Source: Porphyrobacter sp. AAP82 (GTDB taxonomy: Bacteria; Pseudomonadota; Alphaproteobacteria; Sphingomonadales; Sphingomonadaceae). From it: a stretch of 64,000 nt of DNA. A program made the translations under genes and the position numbers. Within the stretch, counting starts at the first letter, position 1. Each line of letters opens with the position of its first letter. The notes under the pieces were generated by a model that was not told the origin of the DNA, ran no database searches, and saw nothing but the letters and a program-made list of their open reading frames with translations. Shown here piece by piece: positions 8,746-17,358 of the stretch. The DNA lies in the NCBI RefSeq assembly GCF_000331285.1, contig NZ_ANFX01000021.1, forward strand, positions 17,151 through 81,150, written 5' to 3'.

Positions 8746-9231
8746 ATGCCCGAAACCACCCCGCCCCGCCCCGGCCATCTCGCCGGTCCGCCGCCCGAAG
8801 CGCATAACGACGAACAGGACCCGCGCGCAGCGCAGGCGCGGGATGTCGCCGCGGATGCCCGCCGCGAGGACAGCCGCAGCGCCAGCCCGCTCGACAGCAC
8901 CAAGCCTCCCGCCACCGCCACCGATCCCGCCCCCGACAGCACCGGCGACCTTGTCGACGAGATGCGCCGCATGGAGGGCGAGGGCCGGATCGACATGTCC
9001 GCCTTTGCGGGCGAGCCCAATCACGATGACGAGCCCGGCACCTATGGCGGCGAGACCACCGATGATGACGACAGCGAATGGCTCACCGCCGATGGCGAGA
9101 CGCTGAACGAGGAGGAGATCGATATCCTGCTCGACGCGGAAGGCTATGCCGAACTCGAACGCGCGCTGGATGCAGATGACGAGGACGGGGCCGACGCGGA
9201 CCCGGTGCCGGGTCTCGACGAGGAGGAGTGA
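8746..9231 (+). CDS. Acidic low-complexity protein of unknown function
   Basis: 161-aa protein with no recognised domain. It is rich in Asp, Glu, Pro and Ala and looks disordered: the N-terminal 60 residues are Pro/Ala/Arg-rich, and the C-terminal 60 are strongly acidic (DDDDSEW, EDGADAD, LDEEE at the end). A short helical segment LTADGETLNEEEIDILLD may be the only ordered part. The start has a strong Shine-Dalgarno (GGAAGGAG). No signal peptide or TM. GC3 supports coding. Confidence 0.72.
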   Translation: MPETTPPRPGHLAGPPPEAHNDEQDPRAAQARDVAADARREDSRSASPLDSTKPPATATDPAPDSTGDLVDEMRRMEGEGRIDMSAFAGEPNHDDEPGTYGGETTDDDDSEWLTADGETLNEEEIDILLDAEGYAELERALDADDEDGADADPVPGLDEEE

Positions 9232-9267
9232 GGCGGGCTGTCGCTTGAGCCGGCCGTGTTGCTGACC

Positions 9268-9642
9268 CTATGACCCTGGTGCCTGATCGTCCGGGATGAC
9301 CGGATCTGCCGGGGCCGGTCCGGCGATCACCGCTCCCGATGCCAGGGGCGCGGTCATCGGGTTGCCGGCAGCGACGCTGCTGCCCGGCGAGGGAAGCGGC
9401 GCGGGGCTCGCCGGGGTATCGGGATCATACTCGCCGAACACCGCAGGCGGTGCTTTCTGCCCTTCCCCAGCCACCGGCTGCGCGCCTGCGGCCAGCAGCC
9501 CGCGCTGGCCTTCGGACAGGCTCACCACGCGCGTCACCAGCCCGCCATTGTCCTGCGAACCGATCATCGCCGCCGCGCCGAGCACGGTCAGGACCACAAA
9601 GGCGAGCGCCATACGACTGTTCTGGAACAGAAGCCTCATCAT
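9268..9642 (-). CDS. Membrane-anchored hypothetical protein
   Basis: 124-aa protein beginning MMRLLFQNSRMALAFVVL, with one N-terminal hydrophobic segment (about residues 11-28, ALAFVVLTVLGAAAMIG) that acts as anchor or signal, followed by a Pro/Ala/Gly-rich exported tail with little predicted structure. I do not recognise it. It is separated from mutS by about 40 bases and reads in the same direction, so it may be co-transcribed with mutS. Confidence 0.6.
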   Translation of the reverse strand: MMRLLFQNSRMALAFVVLTVLGAAAMIGSQDNGGLVTRVVSLSEGQRGLLAAGAQPVAGEGQKAPPAVFGEYDPDTPASPAPLPSPGSSVAAGNPMTAPLASGAVIAGPAPADPVIPDDQAPGS

Positions 9643-9683
9643 GCCGCGCGCATAGCAGGCGCATGGTTAAGCCTTGGTTGCCT

Positions 9684-12341
9684 TCAGCCGCGCGCCGCGG
9701 GCAGGCCGCGCTTCCATTCATACAGCAGATCGAGCGCCTCGCGCGGGGTCAGGGCATCGAGATCGGCCGCCCTGAGGCTCTGTGCGAGCTGCTGTTCGGG
9801 GGCCGCAGGCTCGGGCTCGGCGGGCGCGAGGTTGGCGAACAGCGGCAGGTCGCCAAGCCCCGCCGCAATCCCGCCGGTCGCCTCGCGCTGCGCCTCGAGC
9901 CTGGCGAGCACCGCCTTGGCCCGCGCGACGACATTGGCAGGCACCCCGGCGAGCCGCGCGACGGCAAGGCCATAGGAACGGTCGGCCGGGCCATCGGCAA
10001 GTTCGTGGAGCAGCACCAGATCGCCCTGCCATTCGCGCGCGCGGACGTGGTGGAGGCTCAAGGCCTCGCAGGTTTCGGCCAGCCTTGCGAGCTCGTGATA
10101 ATGGGTGGCGAACAGGCACCGGCAGGAAATCTGCGAATGCACCGCCTCGGCCACCGCCCAGGCGAGCGCGAGGCCGTCATAGGTGGATGTCCCGCGACCG
10201 ACCTCGTCAAGGATCACGAAGCTGCGATGGGTGGCCTGCGCGAGGATCGCGGCGGTCTCGACCATCTCGACCATGAAGGTCGAACGCCCCCGCGCAAGGT
10301 TGTCGGCCGCGCCCACCCGGCTGAACAGGCGGTCGACGAGGCCGATTCGCGCAGCGGTGGCGGGGACGAAGCACCCGGCCTGTGCGAGCAATACGATCAG
10401 CGCGTTCTGCCTGAGGAAGGTCGATTTGCCGCCCATGTTGGGCCCCCCGATCAGCCACAGGCGGTTATCGGCAGCAAGCTGGCAATCATTGGCGACGAAG
10501 CGCTCGCCGGTCTTTGCCAGCGCGGCCTCGACCACCGGATGGCGGCCCGCGGTGATGGCAAGACCTGCATCCTCGGCGATCTCGGGCCGGCACCAGTCGC
10601 CCTCCGCCGCCCGCTCGGCATTGCCCGCGCCCACATCCAGCCGCGCGAGCGCTGCGGCGGTGGCGGCGATGGCTTCGCGCGCGGCGATGACCTCGGCCAC
10701 CAGCCTCTCGAAGTGGGCTTCCTCGCAGCCCAGCGCATGGCCGCCGGCCTCGGCGATGCGGGCGGCTTCCTCGTGCAGTCTCAGCGAGTTGAACCGCACC
10801 GCACCGGCCATCGTCTGGCGGTGGGTGAAGCCGCTATCGGGCGCCATCAGTGCATCGGCATGACGCGCGGAGACCTCGATGAAATAGCCGAGCACCCCGT
10901 TGTGGCGGATTTTCAGCGAGGCGATGCCGGTCTCCTCGCGGTAGCGCGCCTCCATCGCCGCGATCGCGCGGCGCGCATCGCCCGATGTGGCGCGCAATTC
11001 GTCGAGCGCGGCGTCATAGCCGTCGGCGATGAACCCGCCGGAAGACCGCTCGGTCGGCGGCGAGGGGACAAGCGCGCGCGCGAGGTGATCGGTGAGCGCG
11101 CCGTGGCCGGTCAGCCGCGAAGTCACCTCGGCGAGCAGCGCGGGCCCGTCGGGGGCGCCTGCAAGCCAGTTGTGGAGCCGTCCCGCCTCCGAAAGTCCAT
11201 CGCGCAGCTGGCCAAGATCGCGCGGGCTGCCCCGCCCCGCCACCACCCGGCCCAAGGCCCGCCCGAGATCGGGGATCGCCCGCAGAATGTCGCGCAATTG
11301 CGCGCGCTCGATCGGGCGGTCGCGCCAGAACTGCACGAGAGCCAGCCGGGCCTCGATGGCACCTGCATCGAGCAGCGGCGCCGACAGGTCCTCGGCCAGC
11401 AGCCGCGATCCTGCACCCGTCACGCAGCGGTCGACCGCGCCGATCAGGCTTCCGGCGCGGCCCCCTTGCGCCGATTCGAGGATCTCGAGGCTCGCGCGCG
11501 TCGCCGCGTCCATCGCCATGGTGCTGGCGGTCTCGCGCGCCACCGGGGGGAGCAGCAACGGCAGACGCCCGCGCCCGACATGGTCGAGATAGGCGACCAG
11601 GCCCCCCGCCGCCGCCAGCATCGCGCGGCTGAAGGCCCCGAAGGCATCGAGCGTCGCGACGCCGTGCACCGCCTTCAGACGCTCCGCCCCGGCATCGCTG
11701 GCGAAGGTCGAGCGCGGGCGGAAGATCGCCTCCTCGGGGCCGCCAGATTCTTTGGGCTCCCAATCCTCGGGCACCACCACCTCGCTGGGCGAGAGCCGCG
11801 ACAGCACCGCGCCCAATTGCTCGCCCGTGCATTCCTCCAGCACCATCGCGCCGGTCGAGACATCGACCGCGGCGATCCCGACCTTGCCCCGCAGTTCGGC
11901 GAGGGCCGCCAGCACATTGGCGCGGCGCGGTTCCAAAAGCGCTTCCTCGGTGAGCGTGCCCGCCGTCACCAGCCGCACGATCGCCCGGCCGACCAGCACC
12001 TTGGAGGACGGCGTGCCTTCACGCCTGGCGCGCGCCTTGGCTTCCTCGGGCGTTTCGACCTGCTCGGCAATCGCCACCCGGCAGCCCGCCTTGATGAGAC
12101 GCGCCAGATAGCTCTCGGCCGAATGCACCGGCACCCCGCACATCGGGATCGGCGCGCCGCCATGCTCGCCCCGGGTGGTCAGCGCGATATCGAGGATGGC
12201 CGCCGCGCGCTTCGCGTCCTCGAAGAACAGCTCGAAGAAATCGCCCATGCGGTAGAACAGCAGCGCATCGCCCGCCTCTTCCCGCAGGCGCAGATATTGC
12301 GCCATCATCGGGGTGGGTTTCGGATCGTCGCGCGCGGGCAT
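9684..12341 (-). CDS. mutS: DNA mismatch repair protein MutS
   Basis: 885-aa mismatch recognition ATPase. The N-terminal mismatch-binding domain has the F-x-E motif within YRMGDFFELFFEDA near residue 30. The C-terminal ABC-type ATPase has Walker A GGPNMGGKST near residue 630, then ILDEVGRGTSTYDGLA near residue 708 and the ATHYHELARL switch. The extreme C-terminus (LDALTPREALDLLYEWK) is the MutS C-terminal beta-clamp/tetramer segment. Length is normal. The start MPARDDPKPTPMMAQY fits, because MMAQYLRLRE is the conserved opening. No mutL is nearby. Divergent from maeB. Confidence 0.97.
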   Translation of the reverse strand: MPARDDPKPTPMMAQYLRLREEAGDALLFYRMGDFFELFFEDAKRAAAILDIALTTRGEHGGAPIPMCGVPVHSAESYLARLIKAGCRVAIAEQVETPEEAKARARREGTPSSKVLVGRAIVRLVTAGTLTEEALLEPRRANVLAALAELRGKVGIAAVDVSTGAMVLEECTGEQLGAVLSRLSPSEVVVPEDWEPKESGGPEEAIFRPRSTFASDAGAERLKAVHGVATLDAFGAFSRAMLAAAGGLVAYLDHVGRGRLPLLLPPVARETASTMAMDAATRASLEILESAQGGRAGSLIGAVDRCVTGAGSRLLAEDLSAPLLDAGAIEARLALVQFWRDRPIERAQLRDILRAIPDLGRALGRVVAGRGSPRDLGQLRDGLSEAGRLHNWLAGAPDGPALLAEVTSRLTGHGALTDHLARALVPSPPTERSSGGFIADGYDAALDELRATSGDARRAIAAMEARYREETGIASLKIRHNGVLGYFIEVSARHADALMAPDSGFTHRQTMAGAVRFNSLRLHEEAARIAEAGGHALGCEEAHFERLVAEVIAAREAIAATAAALARLDVGAGNAERAAEGDWCRPEIAEDAGLAITAGRHPVVEAALAKTGERFVANDCQLAADNRLWLIGGPNMGGKSTFLRQNALIVLLAQAGCFVPATAARIGLVDRLFSRVGAADNLARGRSTFMVEMVETAAILAQATHRSFVILDEVGRGTSTYDGLALAWAVAEAVHSQISCRCLFATHYHELARLAETCEALSLHHVRAREWQGDLVLLHELADGPADRSYGLAVARLAGVPANVVARAKAVLARLEAQREATGGIAAGLGDLPLFANLAPAEPEPAAPEQQLAQSLRAADLDALTPREALDLLYEWKRGLPAARG

Positions 12342-12492
12342 GACGATCGCCTAGCGCGCCGCGCGGCGATTCGGGAATGTCGCCACTTGCAGCTTTCCCC
12401 GAACCTGGTGCGATAAACGACCTATCGCATCGGCGCGGCTCGGGCTAAGCGGGGCACGGTTTGCGTTACGGACGATGAGGGGGACGGGCACC

Positions 12493-14754
12493 ATGGCGGA
12501 CGACAACAAGGGCGGCTTCACCGCGCGAGAAGCGCTGTTCTATCACGAGACGATCCGTCCCGGTAAGCTGGAGATCGTCGCCACCAAGCCGATGACCTCG
12601 CAGCGCGACCTCAGCCTTGCCTATTCGCCGGGCGTCGCGGTGCCGGTCGAAGCGATCGCCGGCGATCCCTCGCTCGCCGCGCGCTACACCGCCAAGGGCA
12701 ACCTTGTCGCGGTGATCTCCAACGGCACCGCGATCCTCGGCCTCGGCAACTTGGGCGCGCTTGCCTCCAAGCCGGTGATGGAAGGCAAGGCGGTGCTGTT
12801 CAAGCGCTTCGCCGACGTCGATTCGATCGACATCGAACTGGCCACCGAAGACCCCGAAGCCTTCATCAACGCCGTCGCCCTGATGGAGCCGACCTTCGGC
12901 GGCATCAACCTTGAAGACATCAAGGCCCCCGAATGCTTCATCATCGAAGCCGCGCTGCGCGAGAAGATGAAGATTCCGGTGATGCACGATGACCAGCACG
13001 GCACCGCGATCATCACCGCGGCGGGCCTGCTCAATGCCTGCCACATCACCGGCCGCGATTTCGAGGATGTGAAGGTCGTGGTCAATGGCGCGGGTGCGGC
13101 GGCGATCGCCTGCACCGCGCTGATCAAGGCGATGGGCGTGCGCCACGAGAACGTGATCATGTGCGACCGTTCGGGCCCGATCACTCCGGGCCGCGACGGG
13201 GTCGACCAGTGGAAGAGCGCCCACGCCGTCGCCACCAGCGCGACCAGCCTCGAACAGGCACTGGAGGGCGCGGACATCTTCCTCGGCCTGTCGGCGGCGG
13301 GCGCGTTGAAGCCCGAATGGGTCAAGAAGATGGCCGACAAGCCGATCATCTTCGCCATGGCCAACCCCACGCCTGAAATCATGCCCGACCAGGCCAAGGC
13401 GGTGCGGCCCGACGCGATCGTCGCCACCGGCCGTTCGGACTTCCCGAACCAGGTCAACAACGTGCTGGGCTTCCCCTTCATCTTCCGCGGCGCACTGGAT
13501 GTGCAGGCAACCACCATCAACGAAGAGATGAAGGTCGCCGCCGCCAAGGCCATCGCCGAGCTCGCCCGCCAGCAGGTGCCCGAGGAAGTGGCGAGCGCCT
13601 ATGGCAAGAACCACAAGTTCGGCACCGACTACATCATCCCGGCCCCCTTCGATCCGCGCCTGATCGAGGTCGTCTCGTCAGCGGTCGCCAAGGCGGCGAT
13701 GGATTCGGGCGTGGCGCGCACGGCCATTGAGGATTTCGATGCCTACCGCGTCGCGCTGCGCAGCCGCCTCAACCCGACCACCTCGGTCCTCACCGGCGCC
13801 TACGAGATCGCCCGCGCCAATCCCAAGCGGATGGTCTTTGCCGAGGCCGAGGAAGAAGTGGTGCTGCGCGCCGCGATCCAGTTCCGCGATTTCGGCTATG
13901 GCACCCCGATCCTGGTGGGCCGCACCAAGGCAGTGCTGGACAAGCTGCACCAGCTTTCGGTCGGCGATCCGGGCAGCTTCGAGATCCAGAACTCGGCCGA
14001 CAGCGAGCATGTGCCCGCGATGGTCGCCTATCTCTACAAGCGCCTCCAGCGCCGCGGCTATACCGAGCGCGATGTGCGGCGGATGGTCAACCAGGATCGC
14101 AACGTCTTCGCCTCGCTGCTGGTCGCGCTGGGGCATGGCGACGGGATGATCACCGGCATGACCCGCACCTTCGCGCAGACCGTGCGCGAGGTGAACCTGG
14201 TGCTCGATCCCAAGGAAGGCTGCCTGCCCTTCGGCATCCACATGATGATCGGCAAGAATCACACGACCTTCCTTGCCGACACCACGATCAACGAACGCCC
14301 CGATGCTGCCGCGCTCGCCCACATCGCGCGCGAGACCGCCGCGGTCGCCAAGCGCATGGGGCACGAACCGCGCGTGGCGTTCCTGTCCTACTCGACCTTC
14401 GGCAACCCCTCGGGCCAGTGGCTCGACAATATCCGCGCCGCAGTCGCGATCCTCGATCAGGAGGAACAGGGCTTCGAATATGAAGGCGAAATGGCGCCCG
14501 ATGCCGCGCTCAATCCCAAGGTGATGGCGCTCTATCCCTTCAGCCGCCTGTCGGGCCCGGCCAATGTGCTCATCATGCCCGGGCTGCAATCGGCGAACCT
14601 GTCGGCCAAGCTGCTGCGCGAACTGGGGAGCAACGCGACCATCGGCCCGATGATGATCGGCATGGAAAAGCCGGTCCAGATCGTGCCGATGACCGCGAGC
14701 GTCCCCGATGTGCTGACGCTCGCGGTGCTGGCGGGCGCGGGGGTGGTGGGCTGA
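12493..14754 (+). CDS. maeB: NADP-dependent malic enzyme with phosphotransacetylase domain
   Basis: 753-aa fusion. Residues about 1-430 are a malic enzyme converting malate to pyruvate with CO2 and NADPH (LAYSPGVAVP near the start; VMHDDQHGTAI as the metal/substrate motif; VVNGAGAAAIACT Rossmann loop; FAMANPTPEIMP). Residues about 440-753 are a phosphate acetyltransferase-type domain, normally regulatory and not catalytic in MaeB (VALGHGDGMITGMTR, then PFSRLSGPANVLIMPGLQ). The ATG at 12493 gives MADDNKGGF; an upstream ATG at 12475 would add six residues. Anaplerotic and NADPH supply role. Confidence 0.96.
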   Translation: MADDNKGGFTAREALFYHETIRPGKLEIVATKPMTSQRDLSLAYSPGVAVPVEAIAGDPSLAARYTAKGNLVAVISNGTAILGLGNLGALASKPVMEGKAVLFKRFADVDSIDIELATEDPEAFINAVALMEPTFGGINLEDIKAPECFIIEAALREKMKIPVMHDDQHGTAIITAAGLLNACHITGRDFEDVKVVVNGAGAAAIACTALIKAMGVRHENVIMCDRSGPITPGRDGVDQWKSAHAVATSATSLEQALEGADIFLGLSAAGALKPEWVKKMADKPIIFAMANPTPEIMPDQAKAVRPDAIVATGRSDFPNQVNNVLGFPFIFRGALDVQATTINEEMKVAAAKAIAELARQQVPEEVASAYGKNHKFGTDYIIPAPFDPRLIEVVSSAVAKAAMDSGVARTAIEDFDAYRVALRSRLNPTTSVLTGAYEIARANPKRMVFAEAEEEVVLRAAIQFRDFGYGTPILVGRTKAVLDKLHQLSVGDPGSFEIQNSADSEHVPAMVAYLYKRLQRRGYTERDVRRMVNQDRNVFASLLVALGHGDGMITGMTRTFAQTVREVNLVLDPKEGCLPFGIHMMIGKNHTTFLADTTINERPDAAALAHIARETAAVAKRMGHEPRVAFLSYSTFGNPSGQWLDNIRAAVAILDQEEQGFEYEGEMAPDAALNPKVMALYPFSRLSGPANVLIMPGLQSANLSAKLLRELGSNATIGPMMIGMEKPVQIVPMTASVPDVLTLAVLAGAGVVG

Positions 14755-14759
14755 GAGAG

Positions 14760-14790
14760 GCGCGCCCCTGTCGTTACAGCCGGGGCGCGC
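14760..14790. terminator. Hairpin between convergent maeB and DUF892 gene
   Basis: GCGCGCCCC at 14760-14768 pairs perfectly with GGGGCGCGC at 14782-14790, between two convergent genes only 42 bases apart. It could end transcription from both sides, although neither strand has a U-tract. Confidence 0.5.
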
Positions 14791-14796
14791 GGCCCG

Positions 14797-15273
14797 TCAC
14801 GCCTCGGCCGCTGCCGGATTGACCTCGCCCGAGGCGATCGCAGTCATCTTGCGGTCGCCGCCGCGGGTGTCTTCGAGGCACTGGACGAGCACGCCCGCGT
14901 CCTCCTCGAGCCCCAGCCGCCGGGCAAACGCCGCCGCGGTGCCATAGCCCGAAATGCCGTAATGGGTCATACGCTGGTATTGCGCGATGATCGAGGCATC
15001 GCGCACGTCCTCGTCGGTGAAGTCCGCCTCCACCCCGTGCGCGCGGGCTTCGGCGACAAGGCCTTCCATGCCCCGGCAATGCTCGCCGCGCGGGTTGGCG
15101 TCGTGGCTTTCGATCAGGCTCTTGAGCTGCGCCATCCCCTCCTCGATCCCCTCGGCCCCGGCCGACAGCGCCTTGCGCAGCTCGCCCGAACGGGCGGTGT
15201 CATGGAGCTCGCGCGTCGCCTGCAAGGCCTGGCGGTTGGCGCTGTAGAGGTCCTTGAGGGTCGAGATGGTCAT
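14797..15273 (-). CDS. DUF892 ferritin-like protein (YciE/YciF type)
   Basis: 158-aa all-helical protein of the DUF892 family, ferritin-like four-helix proteins linked to stress responses. Seen: TISTLKDLYSANRQALQ in helix one, HDANPRGEHCRGMEGL in the middle, DASIIAQYQRMTHYGISGYG (the Glu/His metal-type region of the family) and a conserved end. The ATG at 15273 follows GGAGAG at suitable spacing; an ATG at 15324 would add an atypical leader. The family usually lies in stress clusters with catalase or YciG-like genes, none of which are here. Confidence 0.88.
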   Translation of the reverse strand: MTISTLKDLYSANRQALQATRELHDTARSGELRKALSAGAEGIEEGMAQLKSLIESHDANPRGEHCRGMEGLVAEARAHGVEADFTDEDVRDASIIAQYQRMTHYGISGYGTAAAFARRLGLEEDAGVLVQCLEDTRGGDRKMTAIASGEVNPAAAEA

Positions 15274-15379
15274 GGCGGGGCTCTCCGGTGCGGGGTTGGG
15301 TTCTGCCCTGGCGATTGCCGGCACCGCCGGAGAGCGGCCCTGTCATGGGTGAGGGCTGCGACGCGGATCGGACAGGACG

Positions 15380-16393
15380 TCAGGGTCTTGCGACGAGGCG
15401 CGCCTCGCGGCCCAGCGCGACCACCGGCCAGCCGCCGCGCCACACCAGCGGCGCGGCGAGCATGATGCGGCGGGTGTTGATCTCGTCCTCGGGCCGGGCA
15501 CGGGGGCGCCCGGCGTCGACCGCGTGGTAGAGGATGAAGGTCTCGCCGTCCTTCTCGGCCAGCGCATTGTGCCCCGGCGCGGTCCATCCGGGCGAGGCTG
15601 CGAGGATCACGCCGCCGTTCTGCGGCCTGACCGCGAACGGCCCCGTCGCCGAGCGCGCGCGGGCCACCATCACCGCGTAATGCGCGTTCGGCCCGCAGCA
15701 ATTGTCGCCCGAGAAGAACAGATAATACCAGCCTGCGCGATAGGTGACCCACGCGCCCTCGACGAGGCGGCGGTAGTGCGCGGGGTCATCGGTCGGCACG
15801 GGGGCGACGAGGTCGATCGTCGTGCTGCCGGGGGCAAAGGCGAGGCCGTCGGCGGTCATCTCGCGCACCTTGATGGGGCCGAACCCCGAGCCCCAGTAAA
15901 GCAGCCGCTTGCCGGTCTGAGGGTCGTCGAACAGCATCGGGTCGATATTGACGAAGCCGGGGCCGCACAACAGCGGCTTGCCCGTGTCGGTGAAGGGCCC
16001 CTCGGGCCGCGCGGCGGTGGCGAGGGCGAGGCACAGGCCCTGCGCCGGGTCATCGAGCGCGGCATCGGGCTTGGCCGAGTAATAGAGCAGGTAACGCCCC
16101 TCGACCCGGGCGACATGCGGCGCCCAGAAATCCTGTGTCCGGCCGGCCCATGCAGGCTTCACCGGCAGCGCATCGCCGAAGTGCTGCCACTGCGCAAGGT
16201 CGGGCGAGCGGGCGATCTGGATGTTGACCTGCCGGCCTTGCACCGAGCCTTGCGTGGCATAGGCGTAGAACGTGCCGTCGTCAGCGCGCAGCACGGCGGG
16301 GTCGGGGAAGTCGGCATCGATGGCGACGCGCGGTGCGAGTGTGGCACAGCCCGCCATCAGCAGGGGCAGAAGGGCGATCGCGATCCGGATCAT
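15380..16393 (-). CDS. Glycoside hydrolase family 43 lipoprotein
   Basis: 337-aa exported lipoprotein (MIRIAIALLPLLMAGCATL, lipobox Cys16) with a five-bladed beta-propeller of GH43 type. All three GH43 acidic residues appear: DFPDPAVL near residue 28 (general base), VNIDPMLF near residue 150 (pKa modulator) and LVEGAWV near residue 212 (general acid). WAPHVARVEGRYLLYYS is the family's second-blade signature. Probably removes arabinose or xylose side chains from plant or algal polysaccharide. The substrate cannot be read. It lies upstream of DUF892 without clear coupling. Confidence 0.9.
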   Translation of the reverse strand: MIRIAIALLPLLMAGCATLAPRVAIDADFPDPAVLRADDGTFYAYATQGSVQGRQVNIQIARSPDLAQWQHFGDALPVKPAWAGRTQDFWAPHVARVEGRYLLYYSAKPDAALDDPAQGLCLALATAARPEGPFTDTGKPLLCGPGFVNIDPMLFDDPQTGKRLLYWGSGFGPIKVREMTADGLAFAPGSTTIDLVAPVPTDDPAHYRRLVEGAWVTYRAGWYYLFFSGDNCCGPNAHYAVMVARARSATGPFAVRPQNGGVILAASPGWTAPGHNALAEKDGETFILYHAVDAGRPRARPEDEINTRRIMLAAPLVWRGGWPVVALGREARLVARP

Positions 16394-16479
16394 CGGGGGC
16401 CTCCGCGCCCGCAGCGGCGCTGTCAGCCCTCATTTATAAGATATATTACCGCAGGCAAGCAGCTTGCGGTGCGGGGGCC

Positions 16480-17181
16480 TCATTTCCGCCGGAACCGGAA
16501 ATACCACACCTCGTGGCCGTAGACGGTGCGCGCCTTGTGTTCGTAGCGCGTCTCGGGCCAGCCGGAGGGGCGGACCTGCCAGTTGGCGGGCTTCTCGACC
16601 ACCCACTCGAACAGGTCCGTGTGGCGCTGCATCACCATCAGCGCGTGGCGCAGATAGACCGCGTGGTCGGTGCCGAAGCGGAATTCGCCGCCGGGCTTCA
16701 GCTTCTGCGCGAACAGCCGCACCGGGCCGTCGTTCATCATCCGCCGCTTGGCGTGGCGGGCCTTGGGCCAGGGATCGGGGTGGAGCAGGTAGACCATTGT
16801 CAGCGCGCCATCGGGGATGCGGCTGAGCACCTCCAAGGCATCGCCGTGATGGATGCGGATATTGGCAAGCCGCTGGTCGGCCACGTGGGTCAGCGCCTGC
16901 GCGACACCGTTGACGAAGGGCTCCGCGCCGATGAAGCCGTGATCGGGCAGCAGGTCGGCGCGGTAGGCGAGGTGCTCGCCCCCGCCAAAGCCGATCTCGA
17001 AATGCAGGGGACGCGTGTCGCCGAACAGCACCTCGCTCGTGACCGGGCCTTCTGCGGGCACGGTGATCTGCGGCAGGAGGTTGTCGACCAGCCCCTGCTG
17101 ATAGGTGCGCAGCTTCTTGCCGACCGAGCGCCCGTAAAGCCGCGCGATGGTGGTCGGATCGCCTTCCTTGAATGCCGTCAT
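16480..17181 (-). CDS. trmB: tRNA (guanine-N7-)-methyltransferase
   Basis: 233-aa SAM-dependent enzyme that methylates G46 of tRNA. Seen: LHFEIGFGGGEHLAY (SAM loop), FIGAEPFVNGVA, the hallmark LLHPDPWPKARHAKRRM, and a C-terminal GHEVWYFRFRRK. The start is uncertain: ATG at 17181 (MTAFKEGDPTTIARLYGR, matching the usual opening) or ATG at 17193 (adds MALS). Neither has a good Shine-Dalgarno, because an intrinsic terminator for ctrA ends two bases before the 17193 ATG. The gene therefore needs its own transcript or read-through from ctrA. Confidence 0.94.
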   Translation of the reverse strand: MTAFKEGDPTTIARLYGRSVGKKLRTYQQGLVDNLLPQITVPAEGPVTSEVLFGDTRPLHFEIGFGGGEHLAYRADLLPDHGFIGAEPFVNGVAQALTHVADQRLANIRIHHGDALEVLSRIPDGALTMVYLLHPDPWPKARHAKRRMMNDGPVRLFAQKLKPGGEFRFGTDHAVYLRHALMVMQRHTDLFEWVVEKPANWQVRPSGWPETRYEHKARTVYGHEVWYFRFRRK

Positions 17182-17194
17182 GGAGAGGGCCATA

Positions 17195-17228
17195 GAAAAA
17201 CGCCCGGGGTGTTTCCAGCCCGGGCGTC
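17195..17228 (-). terminator. Intrinsic terminator of ctrA, abutting trmB
   Basis: On the minus strand ACGCCCGGG, a 10-nt loop and CCCGGGCGT are followed by five T residues. The stem spans 17200-17227. It lies after the ctrA stop and the structured repeat, and its T-tract ends immediately before the first possible trmB ATG. Confidence 0.82.
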
Positions 17229-17253
17229 CGATTTCATCATGACGCGATTGGCC

Positions 17254-17351
17254 GGCCCGAAGGGCCGCGAGCGCACGGCGCGAGCCGCAGGTGCCCGAGC
17301 CGGAAAGGCTCGGAACAGCGCCGAGGACGCTCGCCCGGAGGGGCGAGCGCA
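17254..17351 (-). repeat. Structured intergenic repeat, copy A (3' of ctrA)
   Basis: A 76-base core (17254-17329) shared with 21498-21575, plus an extra hairpin to 17351. In plus-strand order it holds GGCCC-GAA-GGGCC, a conserved GC-rich linker, GGTGC, a 7-bp stem CCGAGCC/GGCTCGG with GGAAA loop, AACA, then GCGCC and CGAGGACG. The central stem differs completely in sequence from copy B but keeps its pairing. It starts 8 bases after the ctrA stop, in the same orientation relative to the upstream gene as copy B relative to ppa. Confidence 0.8.
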
Positions 17352-17358
17352 AAACCCA

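Noticed and set aside
9339..12416. A 1025-codon open frame antisense to mutS
   Set aside because: It is a by-product of the G/C third-position bias of mutS. It has no recognisable domain, and its Arg/Gly/Ala-rich product is typical of antisense shadows.
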